This document shows, one piece after another, positions 10,074-16,673 of a DNA stretch of 64,000 nt. The stretch's first letter is position 1. Each line of letters opens with the position of its first letter. Location: assembly GCA_016795485.1 (NCBI GenBank), contig JAEUHM010000025.1, positions 186,001 through 250,000 on the forward strand, in the 5' to 3' direction. The stretch is from Verrucomicrobiaceae bacterium (lineage in GTDB: Bacteria; Verrucomicrobiota; Verrucomicrobiia; Verrucomicrobiales; Verrucomicrobiaceae). The position numbers were made by a program, and so were the translations under genes. The notes beneath the pieces are model-generated. The model was given only the letters and a program-made list of their open reading frames with translations, was not told the origin of the DNA and searched no databases.

Positions 10074-10126
10074 GCCATCTCATTGAGAGGCGGCACAAGC
10101 ATACACCAGCAGCGCTTTGGCTAGGC

Positions 10127-10342
10127 TTACTGCGTGATGGCAGCCTTGCGCGGCCTGTTTTTTTTCGAGGTCTTGTCTCGCCTTGCTGCTTCTCCGAGGT
10201 TTACGAAGTCGTTTGGGTGCTTCTGCTGCTCGGCATAGATGGCGCGGCAGGTGGATTTCAAACTGTGCCGATGGCTTGCTGAGAGAGAGTCCTTAATGGC
10301 CCAGATTTCAGCCAGAATGTCTTTTGTGGATGATGTATTCAT
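10127..10342 (-). CDS. Putative antitoxin, downstream partner of the PIN-domain toxin
   Basis: This is a 71-residue protein beginning MNTSSTKDILAEIWAIKD, with a basic tail rich in Lys and Arg. The ATG overlaps the toxin stop codon (ATGA at 10342-10339), which shows translational coupling and fixes the start. The N-terminal KDILAEIWAIKDSL pattern resembles short antitoxins paired with PIN toxins of the type starting MRVYxETTIPS. Function is inferred mainly from this coupling and the small size. The gene order is unusual: toxin first, antitoxin second. Confidence 0.6.
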   Translation of the reverse strand: MNTSSTKDILAEIWAIKDSLSASHRHSLKSTCRAIYAEQQKHPNDFVNLGEAARRDKTSKKNRPRKAAITQ

Positions 10343-10809
10343 GTTGGCGGCAGCAAGTCCTCCGGTGTGCAAATCGTGGGCAGAGTATAGCCTAGCGAGG
10401 CGATGAGCACACGTAAATCTTCGCGCACATGAGCGTTGGCGATGTGGCGAATGTTCCAGGTCAAAAGCAAGTTCATCCGGTGAAACGTTGCGACCGCGAT
10501 GTGCAATGCATCACGGTCTGCCTTGGCGGGGATCAGTCCTGATGCGAGAATGGCACTCGCAATCGCCTCGCACTCCGGCGTGATGGCCAACATTGGAATC
10601 TCCTGTAGAGATTCGAGACGACGCTCAGCCGCAACAGGGTCGCCACTGGCTGCCTCCTGTCGTGTCACAAGCGATGTATAAAGCTCATACTTCTGGCGAT
10701 GGTTGGTCCACCATTCGTGCGTGCTGATTTGGTGTCCGGCATGGACGACGTGGGGTGACGGCCAAGAGGTCAAATAGCTTGGAATCGTGGTTTCAGTATA
10801 AACACGCAT
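10339..10809 (-). CDS. PIN-domain ribonuclease toxin, VapC-like
   Basis: This 156-residue protein starts with MRVYTETTIPSYLTS, the signature of a PIN subfamily that has Glu in place of the usual first Asp. The central TPECEAIASAIL and AKADRDALHIAVA segments supply further acidic residues, and LLLTWNIRHIANA matches the C-terminal PIN strand. VapC toxins are Mg-dependent RNases acting on tRNA or rRNA. The start at 10809 follows family homology; an ATG at 10821 would add four residues. The 21-bp repeat array begins 80 bp upstream and could bear on its expression. Confidence 0.75.
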   Translation of the reverse strand: MRVYTETTIPSYLTSWPSPHVVHAGHQISTHEWWTNHRQKYELYTSLVTRQEAASGDPVAAERRLESLQEIPMLAITPECEAIASAILASGLIPAKADRDALHIAVATFHRMNLLLTWNIRHIANAHVREDLRVLIASLGYTLPTICTPEDLLPPT

Positions 10810-10889
10810 TTCAAGCAGCATGGATGGTGTGGAGGAGTGATTCACTCACAAAAGCACGAAGTCTCAATAAAGCCGCCCCCAGTCTCAAT

Positions 10890-11078
10890 ATGAGGTCATA
10901 TTTGCCAAAAATGAACTCATCTGCGGGAAAAATGAGTTCATCCGGGAGGAGGATAAGGTCATTTTTGGCATGGATGAGCTTATCGGATGCCGATGTGAGC
11001 TTATCGTGGACCTGAGTGAGATCATCCCGAGGTGGTATGATCTAATGGGTCGGGAAAATGAAATAACTCTACTTCGAC
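10890..11078. repeat. Nine-unit, strictly 21-bp-phased degenerate tandem array
   Basis: Cores start at 10890, 10911, 10932, 10953, 10974, 10995, 11016, 11037 and 11058, so the period is exactly 21 bp throughout. The core is RTGAGNTYAT. T at position 2, A at 4, T at 7 and A at 9 are identical in all nine units; G at position 3 and T at 10 in eight. Positions 11-21 are not conserved. The core is close to a palindrome. Twenty-one bp is two turns of B-DNA, so all cores face the same side of the helix. Read as + strand codons, the array gives a heptapeptide pattern [ND]-E-[LFVI]-I-x-x-x (ELICGKN, EFIREED, ELIGCRC), but I see no ATG early in that frame. The last unit overlaps the stop codon of the FAD oxidoreductase gene. 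Confidence 0.9.
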
Positions 11079-13135
11079 TCCACCCACTGCACCGCGTCAA
11101 TGACTACGTAGCCATCGGTGCCTTCGTTGGTGATGGTGACGGTGGCTTGGTCGTTGAAGTCGAATGTGCCGAGGTCGTGGATGCCGTCTTTACTGGCGCG
11201 GAGGTTCACGGTGAGGGGTTTCTCGCCGGAACTGTGGGTGATGGTGACCTTGGCGTTGGTGGCGCGGTTGTTGTTGGGTGGTGAGTGAAGTTTCACCTGA
11301 TAGCGACCGGCTTTGGGGAGCTTGGTTTCAAAGCGGGCGCTGCACTGGCCGTCTTTGGTGTTGTTGTCGTGGTGGTAGCCCTGGCCGATGTAGCTTTTGG
11401 CGGCACCACTTTGCTTCCAATCTCCGGTGAACTTGGCGTTGTCGTCATCGACTACGATACCGGGCATGGACTTGGGGCTGATGCCGGATGAGTGGGCTTC
11501 TCCGACGGGGCCGGTGTAGTGCAGGATCTGGCCGTCTTTGAGCAGTTGTGCTTTGAGCGCGGTGTAGTCCACATCTTGAACGGCAATGGCTTTATCAATG
11601 GCCATGACGGCGGCGGTAGCGGCGCTCTGGCCGAGGATCATGAACACGGGCTCCATGCGGATGCTGCCGAAGGCGATGTGTGTGCTACTGACGCAGACGG
11701 GGACGAGAAGGTTGTCTGCCTGGCCTTTCTTTGGCACGAGCGAACCATAAGCGATCTCATAAGGGCCCTTGGTGCTGACGCCGATGTCGCCCTCGTTCTG
11801 CACATGGCCTTCCGGGGTGATGTAGCGTTGGATGTTGTGGGAGTCGATGGTGTAGCTGCCCATGCCAACGCTGTCGGGCGTGGGCTTTTGTTTGGTCAAC
11901 TCAAGTTCGGTCATGACGTACTGGCCAATCAAGCGGCGTGCCTCGCGAATGTAGAGTTGGTGGGACCAGTTGCCGTTGTCGGTGAACTCGTCCTTGGGTA
12001 GGCCCCAGGTCTTCATCTCGTCCTGCACGTCTTTTGGCACGCGGGGGTCGTTGGCTATGAAGTAGAGCCAGCCTTGTTGATACTGCTCATGGTCTTTGAT
12101 GATTTCTTTGCGGCGCTCATAGCTCGCATCGGGGTAGTCCCAGTTCTTGCCGATGTTATCAGTGCTGAAAGGGCCGTGGTTGTTGGTATCGGTCTTGTGA
12201 TTGGGGATGGGATCGAACTTCTCAAAGGTCTCGCGCCAGCCTTTCTCGAACACGCGGAGAAGGAGTTCATAGCGCTTGGGGTCGTAGCCTTCAGGCTTGG
12301 GGAAGGAGATGCGGTTGGCGGGGTCGTTGGTGAGGCACATGCGGAAGCAGTAAGCCTGCACTTTTTTGTCACCGGCTCCATACTCGCCGGGTGGCTCTGT
12401 GCTGACGTGTGGAAGCACGCCGCTGGATGCGTCTCCAGGGATGACATACGGACTGAGCTGCATGTTGCCAAAATGATGACGATGATGAAGCACGCCGACC
12501 TGCACTCCGTTCCATTTTTCGCCATAGACGCTGTTTGCCTCGCGTCCAACATGGTAATCGGCACCTGCAGCGGCCAAAAGGTCGCCTTCATAAGTGGTGT
12601 CGATGAACATCTTGCCGCTGTAGGTCTTACCACTGAGCGTAGTGATGCTGGTGATGCGTGCGCCGTCTTTTTTGACGCCCTTCTCGCGGTCTAACCACTC
12701 GTCGCGAACTACTTCTAGACCAAACTCCTTCACGTAGTCTTCAAATACGGCCTCGGCGGCGTGAGGCTCGAAGATCCACATGGTGCGGTTCTCACCATCG
12801 ACAGCGGGTGTGCCCTGGCCCTTGCCACCGTACTCGCTTTTCTTCTGTTGCACCCAGGACTCGGGTTTCTCGTAGTGCTGGTAGATGCGGTGATAGAAGT
12901 CGCGGGAGAGACCGCCGATGACGGACTTGTTGCCGGTATCAGTAAAGCCAAGTCCGCCACTGCTGAGCCCGCCAAGGTGCTTGTCTGGCGAGACGATGAT
13001 GACGGACTTGCCCATTTTCTTAGCCTGAACACCAGCGATGACTGCCGCGCATGTGCCGCCGTAAATGACAACGTCGTGTTCAGCCCGGCCAGTCGCCGTG
13101 AGGAGTGCAAGAGTTAGGAATAAAGTCTTTTTCAT
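11069..13135 (-). CDS. Secreted FAD-dependent oxidoreductase with golvesin/xanthan lyase-like C-terminal domain
   Basis: The protein is 688 residues with a signal peptide (MKKTLFLTLALLTATGRA). The FAD-binding fold begins at residues 21-31 (DVVIYGGTCAA), followed by the GGLSSGGLGFTDTG motif near residue 55-68, typical of the large FAD-dependent oxidoreductase family common in Planctomycetes, Verrucomicrobia and Bacteroidetes. From about residue 565 there is a beta-rich domain with a WKQS... YIGQGYHHD... GRYQVKLHSPPNNN pattern that looks like the golvesin C-terminal-like/xanthan lyase domain. It probably acts on a carbohydrate or related substrate outside the cytoplasm; the exact reaction is unknown. 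Confidence 0.85.
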   Translation of the reverse strand: MKKTLFLTLALLTATGRAEHDVVIYGGTCAAVIAGVQAKKMGKSVIIVSPDKHLGGLSSGGLGFTDTGNKSVIGGLSRDFYHRIYQHYEKPESWVQQKKSEYGGKGQGTPAVDGENRTMWIFEPHAAEAVFEDYVKEFGLEVVRDEWLDREKGVKKDGARITSITTLSGKTYSGKMFIDTTYEGDLLAAAGADYHVGREANSVYGEKWNGVQVGVLHHRHHFGNMQLSPYVIPGDASSGVLPHVSTEPPGEYGAGDKKVQAYCFRMCLTNDPANRISFPKPEGYDPKRYELLLRVFEKGWRETFEKFDPIPNHKTDTNNHGPFSTDNIGKNWDYPDASYERRKEIIKDHEQYQQGWLYFIANDPRVPKDVQDEMKTWGLPKDEFTDNGNWSHQLYIREARRLIGQYVMTELELTKQKPTPDSVGMGSYTIDSHNIQRYITPEGHVQNEGDIGVSTKGPYEIAYGSLVPKKGQADNLLVPVCVSSTHIAFGSIRMEPVFMILGQSAATAAVMAIDKAIAVQDVDYTALKAQLLKDGQILHYTGPVGEAHSSGISPKSMPGIVVDDDNAKFTGDWKQSGAAKSYIGQGYHHDNNTKDGQCSARFETKLPKAGRYQVKLHSPPNNNRATNAKVTITHSSGEKPLTVNLRASKDGIHDLGTFDFNDQATVTITNEGTDGYVVIDAVQWVESK

Positions 13136-13149
13136 ATAGTAAATTGGGT

Positions 13150-14172
13150 TCAGGCTGCAATTGCTGTGGCTACAACATCATGCTCAAAGGGGCCGGGCAT
13201 TTTTCCAGCGAGGTAGTCTGCGATGATGTCTTCTAACTCAGAGAGACTGCCGACGTGGCAGAAACGATTGCGCAGATGTTTGCCGCCGGGGAGGAACTTG
13301 GTGTAGTTCATGAGGCGGTTCCGCATGGCGCGCATGGTTTGGAACTCATCGCCATAGCGGCGGGAGTTGACCGCGAGTGAGGCGTGTCTGCGGATGAAGC
13401 CGAAGCGCTGCTCTGCTGTAGCGGGCGGTGGCTGCGTGCCGGTGGCGAGATAGGCTTTGGCCTCTGTGAAGATCCAGGGATTCATCATGGCAGCACGGCC
13501 AATCATGACACCACGCACGCTGGTGTTGCGGCGATGACGCTCTACGTCTGCCCCGGTAGCGATGTCGCCATTGCCAATGATGGGCACGCTGGCGGCTGCG
13601 GCGCACTCTGCGATGACATCCCAGTCTGCCTGACCGGAGTAACCCTGTGCTTTGGTCCTGCCGTGAATAGCGATGGCTTGGATGCCTGCGTCTTCGAGGC
13701 GCTTGATGACTTCGAGCGCATTGATGCTGTTCTGGTCCCAACCAATACGCATCTTGGCCGTGACTGGCACGGACACGGCCTTCACGATGCCGGAAGCGAC
13801 TGAGGAAAGCAGCGGGCAGTCCTTCAGCAGGCTGGAGCCGCCGTTCTTGGAAACGACTTTGTTCACGGGGCAGCCGAAGTTGATGTCGATGAAGTCTGGC
13901 TGCTTCCAATCGACGATCTTGCGTGCTGCCTCGCCCATGCGTTGACCATCCGCACCGAACAACTGAACACCGACTGGACGATGGCTGTCCTCAAACTCGG
14001 TGTAGGCCCGTGTACGGTGGTCTGCCTGCAAAATGCCCTCCGCACTGACGAACTCCGTGACCAAAACATCCGCACCAAGCTCCTTGCACAGCCCGCGGAA
14101 GATGTAGTCCGTCACACCCGCCATAGGGGCGAGGTAGAGCGGGAATGCATCGTTTGAGAACCAGGGGAGCAT
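13150..14172 (-). CDS. dusB: tRNA-dihydrouridine synthase
   Basis: This FMN enzyme reduces uridine to dihydrouridine in the D-loop of tRNA. Visible marks are LAPMAGVTDYIFR at the N-terminus, INFGCPVNKV with the catalytic Cys101, VTAKMRIGWD, AIAIHGRTKAQGYSG, IIGNGDI and GVMIGRAAMMNPWIF. The length of 340 residues fits DusB. I chose ATG at 14172; a GTG two codons upstream is also in frame. No Shine-Dalgarno sequence is visible, because the 11-bp repeat array ends only 8 bp upstream of the ATG. The gene follows a small cytochrome gene on the same strand. Confidence 0.93.
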   Translation of the reverse strand: MLPWFSNDAFPLYLAPMAGVTDYIFRGLCKELGADVLVTEFVSAEGILQADHRTRAYTEFEDSHRPVGVQLFGADGQRMGEAARKIVDWKQPDFIDINFGCPVNKVVSKNGGSSLLKDCPLLSSVASGIVKAVSVPVTAKMRIGWDQNSINALEVIKRLEDAGIQAIAIHGRTKAQGYSGQADWDVIAECAAAASVPIIGNGDIATGADVERHRRNTSVRGVMIGRAAMMNPWIFTEAKAYLATGTQPPPATAEQRFGFIRRHASLAVNSRRYGDEFQTMRAMRNRLMNYTKFLPGGKHLRNRFCHVGSLSELEDIIADYLAGKMPGPFEHDVVATAIAA

Positions 14173-14179
14173 TGGCACG

Positions 14180-14268
14180 TTTAGCGGTGGCTGAGCAGTT
14201 GTTTAGCGATGGTTGAGCAGTGGTTTCAACTATGGCTAAGCCATGGCTCAGCTATCGCTCAACTACTG
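14180..14268. repeat. Eight-unit 11-bp degenerate tandem array upstream of dusB
   Basis: Units start at 14180, 14191, 14202, 14213, 14224 (12 bp), 14236, 14247 and 14258. The consensus is YTNARCNRTGG. T at position 2, A at 4, C at 6, purine at 8 and G at 11 are identical or of the same class in all eight units, and T at 9 in seven. Positions 3 and 7 vary but pair one-to-one in every unit (T with G twice, G with A twice, C with T three times, A with C once). Units 1-2 and 3-4 form a 22-bp higher-order repeat. Unit 6 contains the palindrome AGCCATGGCT. The array starts 8 bp upstream of the dusB ATG and ends 10 bp from the stop of the cytochrome gene. Confidence 0.9.
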
Positions 14269-14278
14269 CAGACAAACC

Positions 14279-14872
14279 CTATTTGGCCTGCATTTGAGCC
14301 TGAATCTGGCTGCCTTGGCTCAATGACGTCATGGGCACTTTGTAGACAGTGCCTTCCTCTGACTTGAGCAACACGTTTTCGCCTTCCATCCCCTCAAATG
14401 TAGCACGGAGCTTTTTACCCTGAGCATTCGTCCAGTTCATCACCTGCTTAGGGCGCGCTCTTTTCTCAGAAGCCATCTTTGCCGCGATGTCGATGCCGGG
14501 AAGGTTCGCACCTTCTTCGATCCATGTCCGCAGTGCCATCACCTCTTTCTCGGACAGCTTATCTTTGCCATCTGGAGGCATAGCGCGTTTGCCATCCAGC
14601 ATCGTAACAATCTCCAGCAGGTCACTGGCAGAAGTATTTTTCGGCACAATGATCTCATTCTCACCGATGCTACCTGCCAAACGATTGAGATTGTCGAACA
14701 CATAACCGGCCTTCTCTTTCTTCCGCGACTCGCTGTGGCACTCGTAGCAGTGCTTGCTGAAAATGGGCTTAATGTGCTTATTGAAATCAATCGTCGGGGC
14801 TCCAGGCAGCTGGGCGCGCAATAGGCCAGTGGCTCCAACGAGCACAGCGAGGACAGTGAGAGGCTTGATCAT
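14279..14872 (-). CDS. Planctomycete-type c cytochrome with SHD1-like C-terminal domain
   Basis: The protein is 197 residues. A signal peptide (MIKPLTVLAVLVGATGLLRA) precedes the cytochrome module with CYECH at residues 42-46 and the usual sequence of the PSCyt1 family: IKPIFSKHCYECHS, GGSIGEN-like spacing, RAMPPDG and LRTWIEEGA. From about residue 137 an SHD1-like beta domain follows (NWTNAQGKKLRATFEGMEG and VPMTSLS). It is an exported electron carrier or sensor. I chose the ATG at 14872 over an upstream start at 14908, because the signal peptide begins there. The neighbouring dusB gene has no obvious functional link. Confidence 0.85.
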   Translation of the reverse strand: MIKPLTVLAVLVGATGLLRAQLPGAPTIDFNKHIKPIFSKHCYECHSESRKKEKAGYVFDNLNRLAGSIGENEIIVPKNTSASDLLEIVTMLDGKRAMPPDGKDKLSEKEVMALRTWIEEGANLPGIDIAAKMASEKRARPKQVMNWTNAQGKKLRATFEGMEGENVLLKSEEGTVYKVPMTSLSQGSQIQAQMQAK

Positions 14873-14932
14873 ATATCGGAAGTATTCCCCGGAAACGGCT
14901 CCGGGCAATCATTCCTTCGTTTCACTCTCAAG

Positions 14933-15253
14933 TCAGTGGTTGAGCTGTTCCCAGACGATGTCCCCCAACATTTCGCCTTCAGTGTTAATCACCACCTTGG
15001 CCAACCAAGCGTCGTACTCCAGACTCATCGCTCGGCTAACGACCCGGGCACGATCAGATGGCGTCAAATTCGGCACTTCCGCCGGATGAAGCGCCGTCAT
15101 CACATGCACCACGAGGTTATCATCCTCCCCTCTCGCATCAATGTCTGCGGCTCCATGGTGAGGCTTGCTCAGTGTGCAATAATACCCAGTGCCCTTCAGG
15201 TAGCGGGAGACATGCTCCTCGCCCAGTTCGATGATTTCCTTCGGAGTAAGCAT
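14933..15253 (-). CDS. Small conserved-looking protein, possible degenerate nuclease fold
   Basis: I do not recognise this 106-residue protein with confidence. It opens with helix-forming residues (MLTPKEIIELGEEHVSRYL). The middle part GAADIDARGEDDNLVVHVMTA resembles the D-x(n)-(E/Q)-x-K core of PD-(D/E)xK nuclease-like folds, but the expected Lys is Met here, so any nuclease would be inactive or altered. The C-terminal half (WLAKVVINTEGEMLGDIVWEQL) is strongly amphipathic. No signal peptide is present. The gene is divergent from the RelE-like gene, with 129 bp between them. Confidence 0.55.
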   Translation of the reverse strand: MLTPKEIIELGEEHVSRYLKGTGYYCTLSKPHHGAADIDARGEDDNLVVHVMTALHPAEVPNLTPSDRARVVSRAMSLEYDAWLAKVVINTEGEMLGDIVWEQLNH

Positions 15254-15382
15254 AATCTCGAATGTTTGCAGTTAATCGGAGTGTACTTCTTTGCCGAAAA
15301 GGTAGCAATACCAATCGAAGTAGCCCCAAAACCTGCCCTCAGGGTTGCATCCGCCGCCGTTTCGCTTAAATCGTGACTCGTG

Positions 15383-15748
15383 ATGCAGATAGTGTTCAAC
15401 GAAATCAGCGCCGCAGAGCTGTCCAAGCTACCCACTCAGGTTCAGTTTCAACTGCTCGAAGCTATGAACATCCAGCCTTCGGACTTGGAGGGCAACACGC
15501 TGGAAACGAAGTTCGGGGTGCTTGAGCGCAAAAGCGCCAAACTATACCGCTGCCGCGCTGGAGACTACCGCATTTACTTTGCGGTCGAAGGTGGCGACGT
15601 GAGGGTCCACCGAGTGCTTCACAAAAACACCCTGGCTGATTTTATGTTCCGCTCCAATCTCCCGGTGAGCGAAGACGAAGAGTTGGCGAAATCTAAGAAC
15701 TTCTGGAAGCTCATCGAGGAAGGGGCAGGAACGCTCAAGGTTTGGTAA
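15383..15748 (+). CDS. RelE/ParE-superfamily-like protein without a visible antitoxin
   Basis: The 121-residue protein starts at ATG 15383 (a GTG codon directly before it is also in frame). The core KSAKLYRCRAGDYRIYFAVEGG followed by VRVHRVLHKNTLADFMFRS matches the beta-sheet of RelE/ParE folds, where the RxGDYRIxF strand carries the substrate-facing Arg. A C-terminal extension of about 25 residues ends at WKLIEEGAGTLKVW. RelE toxins cleave mRNA in the ribosome; ParE acts on gyrase. No small antitoxin gene lies directly beside it, so it may be solitary or have another role. Confidence 0.65.
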   Translation: MQIVFNEISAAELSKLPTQVQFQLLEAMNIQPSDLEGNTLETKFGVLERKSAKLYRCRAGDYRIYFAVEGGDVRVHRVLHKNTLADFMFRSNLPVSEDEELAKSKNFWKLIEEGAGTLKVW

Positions 15749-15903
15749 ACACCAAAAACGATTTCCCCCACCAAAAGGGATAGCATTTAGCAAGCAGGAG
15801 CACCGTCCATCACCACTTTTGACCCATCCTTTTCCGGAAGGGATCATCTACGCGGCGGTTTCACCCGGAGATTGCTTCACACCTCGCGTCAGCAGGGGGT
15901 TCT

Positions 15904-16593
15904 TTACGACGGGGCGGTCAATGCGCGTCCGTTGTCCTTGGGTCCGAGCTTAATGAGAAACGGAACAGCACGCTCAGCCCAGCGTTCGGCATCAGGGTAA
16001 TGACCGGCTGATCCGCCGAATGTGCTACGGAGCATGTCCGTGTCGATGATTCCCGGATTCAGTGCCACCACAGCCACCTTCCCAGAAGTTTCTTGCGCCA
16101 CTGCCTGAGAGAGGCCCTCCATGGCCCATTTTGTCGCGCAATAGGGAGCCACTTCAGCTGACACACTTCTCCCCCACCCGGAAGAAAAGTTTACCACCAC
16201 GCCAGACCCTCGCTTGAGCATCTCGGGCAGGAAGTGCCTCATCATGGCGATTGGCCCTTTGACGTTGATGTCGACAATGGACGATATCTCATCGGCACCC
16301 ATCTCCCATAGAGGATTGTTAGGGTTGATGATCGCTGCATTGTTGAGCAGCAGGTCAGGCGTTCCGAGACGCTCACTCACTTCGGCCGCAAAAGACGCTA
16401 CATCGCGTTCAGTCGCCACATCGCACTTTCGGAAGTAGTGGGGAACACCAAGTTCTGCGCGCAACTGGTCCAACCGCTCCGCATCACGTCCACAACCTGC
16501 TACAGTCCAGCCCTCGCGCACAAATCCACGCGCCATAGCCTTACCTAAACCACGCGTACAGCCTGTAATCACTACAAGTTTCTTTTTCTCCAT
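15904..16593 (-). CDS. Short-chain dehydrogenase/reductase
   Basis: A 229-residue NAD(P)-dependent oxidoreductase of the classical SDR family. The nucleotide-binding motif TGCTRGLG is near residues 10-17, the NNA segment is in LLLNNAAIINP, the catalytic Ser is in NFSSGWGRSV and the catalytic Tyr and Lys are in YCATKWAMEG. The substrate is unknown. The start at ATG 16593 (MEKKKLVVITG) was chosen because upstream residues do not fit the family. The gene is divergent from the M29-like gene, 80 bp apart. Confidence 0.88.
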   Translation of the reverse strand: MEKKKLVVITGCTRGLGKAMARGFVREGWTVAGCGRDAERLDQLRAELGVPHYFRKCDVATERDVASFAAEVSERLGTPDLLLNNAAIINPNNPLWEMGADEISSIVDINVKGPIAMMRHFLPEMLKRGSGVVVNFSSGWGRSVSAEVAPYCATKWAMEGLSQAVAQETSGKVAVVALNPGIIDTDMLRSTFGGSAGHYPDAERWAERAVPFLIKLGPKDNGRALTAPS

Positions 16594-16673
16594 GATCAAA
16601 ACCGTGTCGTCCTGTAGATGATTGTCCACGTAAACAACTCTACGCCGCATCAAATCCTGCCCACCTCGCCATC

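Noticed and set aside
10890-11078. CRISPR array
   Set aside because: Conserved cores are only 10 bp, spacers 11 bp, and the cores are degenerate; no cas genes nearby.
10970-11284. A + strand open frame running from the 21-bp array into the FAD oxidoreductase antisense strand
   Set aside because: It has a heptad-like start because of the array but then becomes Gly/Val-rich antisense sequence, and its ATG lies in the middle of the repeat. The heptad pattern is reported as a finding, not as a gene.
11285-12694. Several open frames on the + strand antisense to the FAD oxidoreductase gene, Gly/Val/Ala/Asp rich
   Set aside because: Composition mirrors the codons of the gene on the other strand; no family motif.
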